Source: Oscillibacter valericigenes
GTDB taxonomy: Bacteria > Bacillota > Clostridia > Oscillospirales > Oscillospiraceae
Assembly (NCBI RefSeq): GCF_021531315.1
Contig: NZ_JAFBIQ010000002.1
Coordinates: 155,699-219,698, forward strand
Direction of reading: 5' to 3'
Length of the DNA: 64,000 bases
In this document: piece after piece, positions 33,172-42,769 of the stretch
How the letters are laid out: every line of letters starts with the position of its first letter
Position numbering within the stretch: the first letter of the stretch is position 1
Notes under the pieces: model-generated
The model's input: only the letters and a program-made list of their open reading frames with translations
The model's database searches: none
What the model was told of the DNA's origin: nothing
Program-made: the position numbers and the translations under genes

Positions 33172-34389
33172 ATGGCGGGACTCAAATACTGGATATGGCT
33201 GAGCGAGTGCAGGGGACTGACCGACCGCTCCCGCGCGCTGCTGCTTGACCACTTCGGCTCGCCTGAGGACATCTACTACGCCGATGAGGCGGAGTACGCG
33301 CTCGTTGAGGGCCTGCCGAAAAAGCAATTTGAACTGCTCGCGGACAAGTCAACGGACGGCGCGGACAAAATTCTCGGCGACTGCCAGCGGCTCGGCCTGC
33401 GCATCCTGACGATGCAGGACGCGGACTATCCCGCGCGTCTGCGCGATATTTTCGAGCCGCCCTGCCTTTTGTATGTCAAGGGTGCGCTCCCCGCGTTTGA
33501 CGAGGAGGTTGCCGTGGCGATGGTCGGCACACGCTCGTGCACGCCCTACGGCACACAGAGCGCGGAGAAGATCGCCTACGGGCTTGCCAAGCAGGGTGCG
33601 CTCGTCGTCTCCGGCGCCGCGCGCGGCATCGACTCGGCAGCACATCGCGGGGCGCTTCGCGCGGGCGGCGTGACCGTCGCCGTGCTTGGCAACGGCCTTG
33701 ATGTGGTCTATCCCGAGGAGAACGAATTTCTCTACCGCGACATCGCCGCGACCGGTGCGCTGTTGTCCGAGTACCCGCCTGGTACGGCGGCGGAGGGCTG
33801 GCATTTTCCCATCCGCAACCGCATCATCAGCGGTCTGTGCCTTGCGACCGTGGTCGTCGAGGCGCCGCTGGAGCGCTCGGGCGCGCTCATCACCGCCAAC
33901 ACTGCGCTTGAGCAGGGACGCGATGTGTTCGCCGTCCCAGGTCCCATCGACGCGAGCGCGAGCCGCGGCTGCAACCGACTCATTGCCGACGGCGCGGGCC
34001 TTGTGAGCGACAGCTGGGATATTCTGCGCGAGTATCAGGCGATGTATCCGCATAAAATTCTCGGTGAGCGGGTCGAGCTGCCCCACGCGCTCGGCTATCA
34101 GGCGCGGACGGAGCAGGCGGAGGCAAAGGCGGCGGAGGCCGAAGCAAAGGCGGAAACGGCGGAAACGCTGCCTGTGCTCGACACCTCCGGCGACCACGGC
34201 CTCACGGACGACCAGCTCAGGCTGCTGCGCGAGCTGGCGCAGGGCGAGCGGCAGGTGGACGATCTCATCGAGCTGACGCAGATCCCCACGCGGCGCGTGC
34301 TCTCGGCGCTCACGATGCTCGAGCTGGACGGCTATGTCGCGCAGAGCGGCGGCAAGCGCTTTTCTATTCAGGTGGAACTAAAGGAATGA
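33172..34389 (+). CDS. dprA: DNA processing protein DprA
   Basis: 405 aa. Rossmann-like core with VAMVGTRSCTPYG, VVSGAARGIDSAAHRGAL, VAVLGNGLDVVYPEEN, IRNRIISGLCLATVVVEAPL and RDVFAVPGPIDASASRGCN. After a 25-residue Glu/Ala linker (KAAEAEAKAETAET) comes the winged-helix C-terminal domain (VDDLIELTQIPTRRVLSALT). It loads RecA on incoming single-stranded DNA. AGGAGGGAG upstream. The order dprA-topA-trmFO is common in Firmicutes. Confidence 0.95.
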   Translation: MAGLKYWIWLSECRGLTDRSRALLLDHFGSPEDIYYADEAEYALVEGLPKKQFELLADKSTDGADKILGDCQRLGLRILTMQDADYPARLRDIFEPPCLLYVKGALPAFDEEVAVAMVGTRSCTPYGTQSAEKIAYGLAKQGALVVSGAARGIDSAAHRGALRAGGVTVAVLGNGLDVVYPEENEFLYRDIAATGALLSEYPPGTAAEGWHFPIRNRIISGLCLATVVVEAPLERSGALITANTALEQGRDVFAVPGPIDASASRGCNRLIADGAGLVSDSWDILREYQAMYPHKILGERVELPHALGYQARTEQAEAKAAEAEAKAETAETLPVLDTSGDHGLTDDQLRLLRELAQGERQVDDLIELTQIPTRRVLSALTMLELDGYVAQSGGKRFSIQVELKE

Positions 34390-34402
34390 AGGAGTCAAAT
34401 AC

Positions 34403-36751
34403 ATGGCAGAGAAAAATCTGGTGATCGTCGAGTCTCCGGCGAAGGCGAAAACCATTGGGAAATACCTCGGCAGGAACTACACGGTCAAGGCCAGCATGGG
34501 CCATCTGCGCGACCTGCCCAAAAGCAAGCTCGGCATCGACATCGAGCATGATTTCGAGCCCGATTACAAGCCCATTCGCGGCAAGGAATCGCTGATCCGC
34601 GAGCTCAAGGAGGCCGCCAAGGAGAGCGACACCGTCTATCTCGCAACGGACCCGGACCGCGAGGGCGAGGCCATCTCGTGGCATCTCAAATACCTGCTTG
34701 ACCTGAATGAAGAAAAGGCCAAGCGCGTGACCTTCAACGAGATCACGAAGAATGTCGTGCAGGAGAGCATCGCGCAGCCGCGCGAGATCGACCAGAATTT
34801 AGTGGATGCGCAGCAGGCGCGCCGCGTGCTCGACCGCATCGTGGGCTATGAGCTCTCGCCGCTGCTTTGGAAGAAGGTGCGCCGCGGGCTTTCCGCGGGC
34901 CGCGTGCAGTCCGTCGCCACGCGCATGGTGGACGAGCGCGAGAAGGAGATCGAGAATTTCAAGCCCGAGGAATACTGGACGCTTGACGCCAAGCTCCTCG
35001 ACGAGCAGAGCCATAAGACCTTCACCGCACACTACTACGGCAAAAACGGCAAAAAGTTCGAGCCATCCTCGCGTGAGGAGATCGACGCCATCATCGCCGA
35101 CACCAAGAGCGCGGCCTTCGCGGTCAAGAGCGTCAAGCGCGCGGACAAGCAGCGCTCTCCCTCCCCGCCGTTCACCACCTCCACGCTCCAGCAGGAGGCC
35201 AGCCGCAAGCTCAACATGACGCCTCGGCGCACCATGGCCATCGCCCAGCAGCTCTACGAGGGTGTGGACATCGCCGGTGAGGGCACCGTGGGCCTCATCA
35301 CCTATATGCGTACCGACTCGCTGCGCATCAGCGAGGAGGCGCTCGCCGCCGCGAAGAGCTTCATTCTCGGGCGCTACGGCAAGGACTATTATCCTGCTTC
35401 CACCCGCCGCTTCAAGGCCAAGGCAGGCGCGCAGGACGCGCACGAGGCCATCCGCCCCTCGAATGTGGACTTCACGCCCGAGCGCCTCAAGGGCGATCTC
35501 ACGGGCGAGCAGTACCGCCTTTATCGGCTCATCTGGAGCCGCTTTATCGCAAGTCAGATGGCGAACGCCGTGTACGACAGCGTTGCCGTTGAGATCGAGT
35601 CCGGCGCGCACGAGTTCCGCGCGAGCGCGAGCAGCCTGAAGTTCTCCGGCTATACCGCCGTATATGAAGAGTCCCGCGACGACGACAAGGAGGAGAAGAC
35701 CTCTCCGCTGCCGCCGCTGAGTGAGGGGCAGACCCTTGAGCTGCAAGGCTTTGACGAGGAGCAGCACTTCACCCAGCCCCCCACGCGCTACACCGACGCG
35801 ACGCTCATCCGCGCGCTTGAGCAAAACGGCATCGGCCGACCCTCGACCTACGCGCCGACGGTCTCGACCATCATCGACCGTGAGTATGTCGTCAAGGAGG
35901 GCAAGTTCCTGCGCATCACGCCGCTCGGCAGCGTTGTGACGAAGCTCATGGAGGATAAATTCCCCGACATCGTGGACACCAAGTTCACCGCGCGCATGGA
36001 AAAGGAGCTCGACACCGTCGAGGAGGGCAGGATCGCGTGGAAGGATGTTCTGCGCGAGTTCTACGGCGGCTTTGAGAGCAGCCTCCAGCAGGCGGAAAAG
36101 GACCTTGAGGGCGTGCATCTCAAGGTGCCCGATGAGGAGACGGAGGAGATCTGTCCCGAGTGCGGGCGCAAGCTCGTCATCAAGTCCGGCCGCTTCGGCC
36201 GCTTCCTTGCCTGCCCGGGCTATCCCGAATGCAGCTTCACCATGCCGCTCGTGGTCGAGATGCCGGGCCGCTGCCCGAAGTGCGGCGGCAGGCTGATGAA
36301 ACGCACGGGCAAGAGCCAGAAGACCGGCAAGCAGTACACCTACTACTGCTGTGAATTCGGCACAAGCCGTGACGAGAGCAAAAAGTGCGACTTCATGACC
36401 TGGGACGTGCCCACAAAGGACGATTGCCCCATCTGCGGACAGACGATGTTCAAAAAGGCGGGCAAGGGCTTCAAAAAGCCCTTCTGCATCAACCCTGCGT
36501 GCGAGAACTTCCTGCCCGAGGAAAAGCGCGGCTATGTCCGCAAAAAGGCAGACGCCGAGAGTGCCGAGCCGACAGAGGATAAGCCTGTGAAAAGGGCTGC
36601 CGCAAAGAAGCCGACAGCAAAGGAAGCGGCTGAAAAAAAGCCCGCCGCAAAGAAAACGGCAGAGAAAAAGACGGCCAAGACTGCGGCGGAGAAGAAGCCT
36701 GCCGACAAAAAGACTGCCGCGAAGAAAACGGCGAAGAAGGAAGAGGACTGA
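34403..36751 (+). CDS. topA: DNA topoisomerase I
   Basis: 782 aa. Toprim domain at the N-terminus (VIVESPAKAKTIGKYLG, ATDPDREGEAISWHL), active-site Tyr in GLITYMRTDSLRIS, and PRPxTYAP-type GRPSTYAPTVSTI. Three C-terminal zinc-ribbon motifs follow (CPECGRKLV, CPKCGGRLM, CPICGQTMF). The last ~55 residues are a Lys/Ala-rich low-complexity tail of AAKK/AEKK repeats that may add DNA binding. It relaxes negative supercoils. The stop overlaps the trmFO start by one base (TGATG). Confidence 0.95.
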   Translation: MAEKNLVIVESPAKAKTIGKYLGRNYTVKASMGHLRDLPKSKLGIDIEHDFEPDYKPIRGKESLIRELKEAAKESDTVYLATDPDREGEAISWHLKYLLDLNEEKAKRVTFNEITKNVVQESIAQPREIDQNLVDAQQARRVLDRIVGYELSPLLWKKVRRGLSAGRVQSVATRMVDEREKEIENFKPEEYWTLDAKLLDEQSHKTFTAHYYGKNGKKFEPSSREEIDAIIADTKSAAFAVKSVKRADKQRSPSPPFTTSTLQQEASRKLNMTPRRTMAIAQQLYEGVDIAGEGTVGLITYMRTDSLRISEEALAAAKSFILGRYGKDYYPASTRRFKAKAGAQDAHEAIRPSNVDFTPERLKGDLTGEQYRLYRLIWSRFIASQMANAVYDSVAVEIESGAHEFRASASSLKFSGYTAVYEESRDDDKEEKTSPLPPLSEGQTLELQGFDEEQHFTQPPTRYTDATLIRALEQNGIGRPSTYAPTVSTIIDREYVVKEGKFLRITPLGSVVTKLMEDKFPDIVDTKFTARMEKELDTVEEGRIAWKDVLREFYGGFESSLQQAEKDLEGVHLKVPDEETEEICPECGRKLVIKSGRFGRFLACPGYPECSFTMPLVVEMPGRCPKCGGRLMKRTGKSQKTGKQYTYYCCEFGTSRDESKKCDFMTWDVPTKDDCPICGQTMFKKAGKGFKKPFCINPACENFLPEEKRGYVRKKADAESAEPTEDKPVKRAAAKKPTAKEAAEKKPAAKKTAEKKTAKTAAEKKPADKKTAAKKTAKKEED

Positions 36752-38073
36752 TGCAGGTATCCGTCATCGGGGCGGGCCTTGCCGGCTGCGAGGCTGCATG
36801 GCAGCTCGCGCAGCGCGGCATTGAGGTCACGCTTTATGAAATGAAGCCGGCGAAAATGACACCGGCGCACCACAGCGGGGAATTTGCCGAGCTTTGCTGC
36901 TCAAACTCCCTGCGCTCCGACCAGCTTGAAAACGCGGTGGGGCTTTTGAAGGAGGAGCTGCGCCGCCTCGGCTCGCTGATCCTCTCCTGTGCGGACGAGA
37001 CGCGCGTGGAGGCGGGCGGCGCGCTGGCGGTCGACCGCCACGGCTTTGCCCGTCTTGTCACCGAGCGGGTGAAAAGCCACCCGCGTATCACGGTGATCGA
37101 GGGTGAGGTCACAGCCATTCCCGAAGAGGGGACGGTCATCATCGCCACGGGCCCGCTGACCTCCGACGCGCTCTCGGCGGCCATCGCGGAAAAGCTCGGC
37201 AGCGGTCACACCCTGAATTTTTACGACGCCGCCGCGCCGCTCGTGACCTACGAGAGCGTGGATATGGACAGCGCATGGTTCGCCTCGCGCTACGACAAGG
37301 GCACGGCGGACTATATCAACTGTCCCCTAAGCGCGGAGGAGTACGATGCCTTTTGGAACGCGCTCACCACGGCGGAGGAGGCGGTCGTCCACGGCTTTGA
37401 GGATAAGCACGTCTTTGAGGGCTGTATGCCCGTCGAGGTCATGGCGCGCCGCGGGCATGATACGCTCTGCTACGGCCCGCTCAAGCCGCGCGGACTCAAG
37501 GACCCCAAGACGGGGCGCGAGCCGTATGCGGTCGTGCAGCTTCGGCGCGACAACACCGAGGGCAGCATCTACAACCTCGTCGGCTTTCAGACGCACCTGC
37601 GCTTTCCCGAGCAAAAGCGCGTTTTTTCGATGATCCCTGCGCTGCGCAACGCGGACTTTGTGCGCTACGGCGTGATGCACCGCAACACCTATCTCAGCTC
37701 GCCCGGTCTGCTGGACCGCTATTACCGCCTCATCGAGGACGGGCGCATCTCCTTTGCCGGTCAGATGACCGGCGTGGAGGGCTATGTCGAGTCCGCCGCC
37801 TCCGGCTTTCTCGCCGGCGTGGAGACCGCAAGGCGGCTGCTGGGGCTTGCGCCCGTGGACTTCCCGCGCGAGACCGCCATCGGTGCACTGGGGCTGTATG
37901 TGAGCGACACGACGGTCACAAGCTTTCAGCCGATGAACATCAATTTCGGCATCATGCCGCCGCTCGGCTGCCGCGTGAAGGGAAAACGCAACAAGAACGC
38001 CGAGCTGTCCCACCGCTCGCTGGAGCTCGTTGACCAACTGCGCGACACCGTCCTTGACGGCGTAAAGGAGTAA
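36751..38073 (+). CDS. trmFO: Folate-dependent tRNA m5U54 methyltransferase TrmFO
   Basis: 440 aa. FAD-binding start VSVIGAGLAGCEAAWQLAQR, then YEMKPAKMTPAHHSGEFAEL with the catalytic-type Cys pair near LCCSNSLRS, GCMPVEVMARRGHDTLCYGP, and LYVSDTTVTSFQPMNINFGI. Methylates U54 in the tRNA T-loop using methylene-THF and FADH2. Translationally coupled to topA. Confidence 0.95.
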   Translation: MQVSVIGAGLAGCEAAWQLAQRGIEVTLYEMKPAKMTPAHHSGEFAELCCSNSLRSDQLENAVGLLKEELRRLGSLILSCADETRVEAGGALAVDRHGFARLVTERVKSHPRITVIEGEVTAIPEEGTVIIATGPLTSDALSAAIAEKLGSGHTLNFYDAAAPLVTYESVDMDSAWFASRYDKGTADYINCPLSAEEYDAFWNALTTAEEAVVHGFEDKHVFEGCMPVEVMARRGHDTLCYGPLKPRGLKDPKTGREPYAVVQLRRDNTEGSIYNLVGFQTHLRFPEQKRVFSMIPALRNADFVRYGVMHRNTYLSSPGLLDRYYRLIEDGRISFAGQMTGVEGYVESAASGFLAGVETARRLLGLAPVDFPRETAIGALGLYVSDTTVTSFQPMNINFGIMPPLGCRVKGKRNKNAELSHRSLELVDQLRDTVLDGVKE

Positions 38074-38076
38074 ACC

Positions 38077-39105
38077 ATGAAGATCATCATTGACGCGATG
38101 GGCGGCGATCTTGCCCCCGAGGCTCCCGTCCGCGGCGCACTGCTCGCGCATGAGAAATACGGCGCGGACATCATTCTCACCGGCCGCACGGCAGACATTC
38201 TGCGCGCACTGGAGAAGGCTGGTTGCAAGGAGGTCCCGCAGGGCATCGAGATCGCAAACGCCGAGGAGGTCGTCGAGATCTGCGACGACCCCGCGACCGC
38301 CTTCAAGCAGAAGAAGGATTCCTCGCTGACGGTGGGTCTGAACCTGCTGCGCGACGGGCAAGCGGACGGCTTCATCTCCGCCGGCTCCACCGGCGCGCTG
38401 CTTTCGGGCGCGACGCTCGTGGTCAAGCGCATTCGCGGCCTGCGCCGCGCGGCGCTTGCGCCAACCATCCCGACCGCGACGGGCAAGGCCGTTCTGATCG
38501 ACTGCGGCGCGAACGCCGAATGTACGAGCGAGTACCTGCTGCAATTCGCCTATCTCGGCAGCTACTACGCAGAAAAGGTGCTCGGCGTCGCACAGCCGCG
38601 CGTGGGGCTTTTGAACATCGGCGCGGAGCCGAGCAAGGGCGACGCGCTGCGCCATGAGACCTTTGCCCGCCTTCGAGAGGCAGGGGAGCAGGGACACCTC
38701 AATTTCATCGGTAACATCGAGGCAAACACCGCGCTTATGGGCGGCTGCGATGTCATCGTTGCCGACGGATACAGCGGCAACATCATGCTCAAGAGCATTG
38801 AGGGCACCGCCAAGCTCATGAGCGGCGAGCTGAAGAAGATGATGAAAAAGAACGCAAAGACAAAATTTGCGTATCTTCTGCTGCGCGAGGGCTTTGCCGA
38901 CTTCAAAAAGCTGCTCGATCCCAACGAGGTCGGCGGCACGGCGCTGCTGGGCATCTCAAAACCGGTCATCAAGGCGCACGGCTCGTCAAACGACGACGCG
39001 TTCTGCAACGCGGTGGGACAGGCCATCGCCGTGGCGCAAAGCGGCATCATCGCGGACATCACAGAAAATGTGGACAAAATGAAGGTCGTGTCCGAAAAGG
39101 AATGA
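38077..39105 (+). CDS. plsX: Phosphate acyltransferase PlsX
   Basis: 342 aa. IIIDAMGGDLAPEAPVRGAL, SSLTVGLNLLRDGQADGFIS, SAGSTGALLSGATL, LIDCGANAECTSEYLLQFA and GNIEANTALMGGCDVIVADG match PlsX throughout. It makes acyl-phosphate from acyl-ACP as the first step to phosphatidic acid. It lies three bases behind trmFO and upstream of the ACP gene, as usual. Confidence 0.95.
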   Translation: MKIIIDAMGGDLAPEAPVRGALLAHEKYGADIILTGRTADILRALEKAGCKEVPQGIEIANAEEVVEICDDPATAFKQKKDSSLTVGLNLLRDGQADGFISAGSTGALLSGATLVVKRIRGLRRAALAPTIPTATGKAVLIDCGANAECTSEYLLQFAYLGSYYAEKVLGVAQPRVGLLNIGAEPSKGDALRHETFARLREAGEQGHLNFIGNIEANTALMGGCDVIVADGYSGNIMLKSIEGTAKLMSGELKKMMKKNAKTKFAYLLLREGFADFKKLLDPNEVGGTALLGISKPVIKAHGSSNDDAFCNAVGQAIAVAQSGIIADITENVDKMKVVSEKE

Positions 39106-39121
39106 TTTTACAAAAAGGCTA

Positions 39122-39150
39122 TTGACATAGGCGCTATCTTGCCGTATCAT
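39122..39150 (+). promoter_or_regulatory. Promoter of acpP-rnc
   Basis: Perfect TTGACA (39122-39127), 17-base spacer, TATCAT (39145-39150). Confidence 0.75.
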
Positions 39151-39186
39151 TTTCCCGAACATTTCCTTGAGGAGGATCAGAAAAGA

Positions 39187-39432
39187 ATGAGTGCCGAAGA
39201 AATTTTTAAGACAATGCAGGACCTGATCGCGGAGCAGTTTGCCGTGAACGCGGACGATGTGACGATGAACAGCTCCTTTGAGGACGATCTGGGTGCCGAC
39301 TCCGTCGATCTGGTCGAGCTGGTCATGGCGATGGAGGAGGAGTTTGAGATCGACGAGATTCCCGAGGAGGATCTGCTCAAGCTCAAGACCGTGGGCGACT
39401 GCGTACACTATCTGACGGCCAGGCAGAACTGA
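39187..39432 (+). CDS. acpP: Acyl carrier protein
   Basis: 81 aa. The phosphopantetheine attachment site is the Ser of [19 protein letters not shown] (usually DSLD; here DSVD), followed by acidic helix [25 protein letters not shown]. It carries acyl chains in fatty acid synthesis. Start after TTGAGGAGG. Placed between plsX and rnc. Confidence 0.95.
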   Translation: MSAEEIFKTMQDLIAEQFAVNADDVTMNSSFEDDLGADSVDLVELVMAMEEEFEIDEIPEEDLLKLKTVGDCVHYLTARQN

Positions 39433-39493
39433 AAATGCTGTACGCTGCCCCGCTTCCCGCGGGGCAGACTTTTCAAGAAGGAGGCGAACTGCC

Positions 39494-40174
39494 TTGCACG
39501 AACTGGAAAAAAAGCTGGGCTACCGCTTCCGTAAGGAAGCCCTGCTGGACGAGGCCCTGCGCCACAGCTCCTACGCCAACGAGCACCGCGGCGCGGAGAG
39601 CGCGAGCAACGAGCGGCTGGAGTTTTTGGGTGACAGCGTGCTTGGCTTTGTCACGGCGGAGTTTCTCTTCGCGCGGCACCCCGACTCGCCTGAGGGAGAG
39701 CTGACGCGCATCCGCGCCGCGCTCGTGTGTGAGGAAAGTCTGCACGAGGTCGCGCAGAAGCTGGAGCTGGGCCGCTATCTCAAGCTTGGCAATGGCGAGG
39801 AGAGCGGCGGCGGGCGTACCCGACCCTCCATTCTTGCGGATGCGACCGAGGCGGTCATCGCCGCAGTGTACCTCGACGGCGGACTGGAGGCCGTGAGCGG
39901 CCTCATTCATCGCGTATTGCTCGACTGCGAGCGCGAGGAGGTTGTGGAGGAGCGCCGCCGTGATTATAAAACGGCCCTGCAGGAGCTGGTGCAGCGTGAG
40001 CCGAACCGTGCGCTTGCCTATCGGCTGGCGGGGGAGTTCGGCCCCGACCATGATAAGACCTTTACCTTTGAGGTGCTGCTCAATGGTACGGCCATCGGCC
40101 GCGGCGCAGGGCACAGCAAAAAGGAGGCTGAGCAGCAGGCCGCCCGCGCGGCGCTGGAGCAGCTGGAAAAATAA
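39494..40174 (+). CDS. rnc: Ribonuclease III
   Basis: 226 aa from a TTG start at 39494 with GGAGG at proper distance. Signature NERLEFLGDSVLGFVTAEFL, then DATEAVIAAVYLDGGLEAV with the second catalytic Glu, and a C-terminal double-stranded RNA-binding domain (DYKTALQELVQREPNRALAY to GRGAGHSKKEAEQQAARAAL). Processes rRNA and other double-stranded RNA. Confidence 0.95.
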   Translation: MHELEKKLGYRFRKEALLDEALRHSSYANEHRGAESASNERLEFLGDSVLGFVTAEFLFARHPDSPEGELTRIRAALVCEESLHEVAQKLELGRYLKLGNGEESGGGRTRPSILADATEAVIAAVYLDGGLEAVSGLIHRVLLDCEREEVVEERRRDYKTALQELVQREPNRALAYRLAGEFGPDHDKTFTFEVLLNGTAIGRGAGHSKKEAEQQAARAALEQLEK

Positions 40175-40184
40175 GTGAAAAATT

Positions 40185-40238
40185 GCTCCCTCTGTGAGGA
40201 ACAGCGTGATAGCACACTGTCAGTCACAGGGGGAGCGT
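40185..40238. terminator. Long hairpin terminator after rnc
   Basis: 13-bp outer stem (40185-40197 with 40224-40236) enclosing a 26-nt loop that can itself fold. It separates rnc from the convergent deaminase gene. Confidence 0.65.
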
Positions 40239-40258
40239 TGTTATTCAACAGGGGAGCG

Positions 40259-41617
40259 TTACCGGTTCAGATATGCGCGGCACTTCGCCTCGGCGTCGTG
40301 CGCGAGGCGCTCCTCATCCAGCGTGACGAGCCGTCCGTGCTCGACCGTTACGCGGCCGTGGACCACGGTGTAATCCACCGCGCCGCGCACGCCGACCGTG
40401 CCGAGGACGCTGGTGGGATCGAAGCAGGAGCCGACCAGCTCAAGACGGCGGGCGTCGATCAGGAAGAGGTCGCAGCACTTGCCGACCTCGAGCGTGCCGA
40501 TGTCATCGCTGCGGCCAAGGAGACGCGCGCTGCCGCGCGTAGCCATCTTCAGCACCTCGTAGCCGCTCGGCGCGGCCTTGCTGGAATTCAAGCGGTGGAG
40601 CAGGAAGGCGACGCGCAGCTCCTCCATGAGCGAGGAGCCGTCGTTCGACGCGGAGCCGTCGACCGCAAGACCAACGGGAACACCGAGCTGAAGCATTTCG
40701 GGGATGCGGGCGATGCCGGACGAGAGCTTCATGTTGGAGATGGGGCAGTGGGCGACGCCCGTGCCGGTCTTGGCGAGGACGCGCAGCTCCTCATCGTTGA
40801 AGTGGATGCCGTGGGCGAACCACACATCGTCGCCCGTCCAGCCGAGGCGCTCCATGTACTCGAGCGGGCGGATGCCCTCGCGCGCGAGCATGAAGTTTTC
40901 CTCGTCCTTCGTTTCGCACAGGTGGGTGTGCAGGCGCACGCCGTATTGGCGGGCGAGCACGGCGCTCTCACGCAGCAGGTCGGCGCTGACGGAGAAGGGG
41001 GAGCAGGGTGCGAGCGCGACGCGGTGCATCGCGCCGAAGCTGCGGTCATGGTACTGCTCGATGACGCGCGCGGAGTCCTTCATGATCTCATCGACCGTCT
41101 GCACGACGCTGTCCGGCGGCAGACCGCCGTCCTTCACGGAGAGGTCCATACTGCCGCGCGAGGCGTACATACGGATGCCCAGCTCATCGGCGGCGGCAAA
41201 CTGCGCGCCGAGCAGGTCACCAGTGTCCTTGGGGAATACATAGTGGTGGTCAAAGCAGGTCGTGCAGCCGTGCTTCATCAGCTCGCCCATGCCCGTGAGG
41301 GAGGAGAGACGGATGACCTCGCCGTCGAGGTTCTTCCAGATCTCATAGAGCGTTTTGAGCCAGTCGAACAGCTCCATATTCTGCACCTCGGGCAGGTTGC
41401 GGGAAAAGACCTGATAGAGGTGGTGGTGCGTGTTGACAAGGCCGGGATAGCAGAGCATGTGGCTCGCGTCGATGCTGCGCTCAGCCTTGCGGTCAAGGTT
41501 CGCGCCGATTTCTTTGATAAAGCCGTCCTCGGCGTAGAGGTCGACATTTTCGTACACGGTGTCGGCATTGTCGCAGGAGACCAGCGTGCGGATATTTTTG
41601 ATCAGTAAAGTTGACAT
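40259..41617 (-). CDS. 8-oxoguanine deaminase-like amidohydrolase (SsnA/AtzB group)
   Basis: 452 aa from the ATG at 41617. Metal site: PGLVNTHHHLYQVFSRNLPE, THLCET, and DGSASNDGSSLMEEL with the catalytic Asp. Blocks YASRGSMDLSVKDGGLPPDS and VALAPCSPFSVSADLL are typical of 8-oxoguanine deaminase / hydroxydechloroatrazine hydrolase-type proteins, which turn 8-oxoguanine into urate. Relatives (SsnA) are genetic neighbours of ygeW and ygeY. Here it lies downstream of a BMP-type transporter and near ygeW-ygeY, so a purine deaminase role is likely; the exact substrate is inferred. There is a 171-base gap to the permease gene. Confidence 0.8.
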   Translation of the reverse strand: MSTLLIKNIRTLVSCDNADTVYENVDLYAEDGFIKEIGANLDRKAERSIDASHMLCYPGLVNTHHHLYQVFSRNLPEVQNMELFDWLKTLYEIWKNLDGEVIRLSSLTGMGELMKHGCTTCFDHHYVFPKDTGDLLGAQFAAADELGIRMYASRGSMDLSVKDGGLPPDSVVQTVDEIMKDSARVIEQYHDRSFGAMHRVALAPCSPFSVSADLLRESAVLARQYGVRLHTHLCETKDEENFMLAREGIRPLEYMERLGWTGDDVWFAHGIHFNDEELRVLAKTGTGVAHCPISNMKLSSGIARIPEMLQLGVPVGLAVDGSASNDGSSLMEELRVAFLLHRLNSSKAAPSGYEVLKMATRGSARLLGRSDDIGTLEVGKCCDLFLIDARRLELVGSCFDPTSVLGTVGVRGAVDYTVVHGRVTVEHGRLVTLDEERLAHDAEAKCRAYLNR

Positions 41618-41788
41618 AATATTAACCTCGCAGAGCTTCGCGCCCGCAGGCGCGAAGGTATTTTGATCACCGCGGAGGGCGCTCGCGCGTCCGCAGCGAC
41701 ACATTGCAGCACTTGACGCGGTGAGCGGCAAAACGCTGCGGTTTTGCTCAAAAACGGCAACCGAATGGCTGCCGTTTTTGAATTTGCA

Positions 41789-42769
41789 TCAGCGTTCCTC
41801 GCGGAAGTAGTTCAGGCCGAGGGAAGCCGGCGGCTGCTTTTCCTTGTTGTTGCGCATACTCGAAATGATGAGCACGATGACCGTGACCACATAGGGCAGG
41901 ATCTTGTAGAGCTGCGTGGGGATGAAGGCGATGACAAGGCGCAGGTAGAGGATCATCAGCGCGCCGAAGAGAACGCTGCCCCAGATGGCATTGAGCGGGC
42001 GCCACAGGCAGAAGATGACCAGCGCGACGGCGAGCCAGCCGACGCCGGAGAGACCCTCGTGGTTCCACACGCCGCCCGCGATGGTCATGATGTAGACCAT
42101 GCCGCCGACGGCGCTCACGCCGCCGCCAATGACGGTAGCGAGGTATTTGCAGCGGGTGACATTGATGCCGGCGGCATCGGCGGTTGCGGGGCTCTCACCC
42201 ACGCTGCGCAGATACAGGCCGCTGCGCGTCTTGTTGAGGTAGACATAGAGCGCCACAGCGCAGGCGACGGCGAGGTAGAAGAAAAAGCTGTTGCCGAAGA
42301 GGATGCCGCCGACCACGGGGATATTCTGCAGGCCCTTGGGGAAGGGGGAATTCTGGAAGTAGCCCTTGAGCAGATTGCTCACGGAGATGTAGCCATTTTC
42401 GCTCACACGCATATATTCGCCGATGAACTGGCCGACGCCCGTGCCGAAAATGGAGAGGGCGAGACCGGTGACGTTCTGATTTGCGCGCAGCGTGATGGTC
42501 AGAAAGCTGAAGATCAGCGAGGCGATCGCGCCGGCGAGGAAGGCGAAGAACACGCCGAGCAGAATGGCGACGAAGCCGTTGGGGGAGGAGGCGAGCTTTT
42601 CATAGTAGTACACGCCGCCGAGGCCGAGCGCGCCGCCCATGAACATGATGCCCTCGACGCCGAGGTTGAGGTTGCCGGATTTCTCCGTCAAAATCTCGCC
42701 GAGCGTGCCGAACAGCAGCGGGGTGCCGTAGGTGATGGCAGCGATGATGAGGGTGATGAGTAAAGTCAT
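41789..42769 (-). CDS. Purine-type ABC transporter permease (second)
   Basis: 326 aa. N-terminal PLLFGTLGEILTEKSGNLNL and GVEGIMFMGGALGLGGVYYY, the BPD_transp_2 motif, followed by eight to nine hydrophobic helices. The start overlaps the first permease by 4 bases. Predicted partner of the 42766-43872 product in the importer that serves the purine cluster. Confidence 0.85.
   Translation of the reverse strand: MTLLITLIIAAITYGTPLLFGTLGEILTEKSGNLNLGVEGIMFMGGALGLGGVYYYEKLASSPNGFVAILLGVFFAFLAGAIASLIFSFLTITLRANQNVTGLALSIFGTGVGQFIGEYMRVSENGYISVSNLLKGYFQNSPFPKGLQNIPVVGGILFGNSFFFYLAVACAVALYVYLNKTRSGLYLRSVGESPATADAAGINVTRCKYLATVIGGGVSAVGGMVYIMTIAGGVWNHEGLSGVGWLAVALVIFCLWRPLNAIWGSVLFGALMILYLRLVIAFIPTQLYKILPYVVTVIVLIISSMRNNKEKQPPASLGLNYFREER

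Noticed and set aside
34799..36118. Leftward open frame of 439 codons opposite topA
   Set aside because: Antisense shadow of a certain topoisomerase gene.
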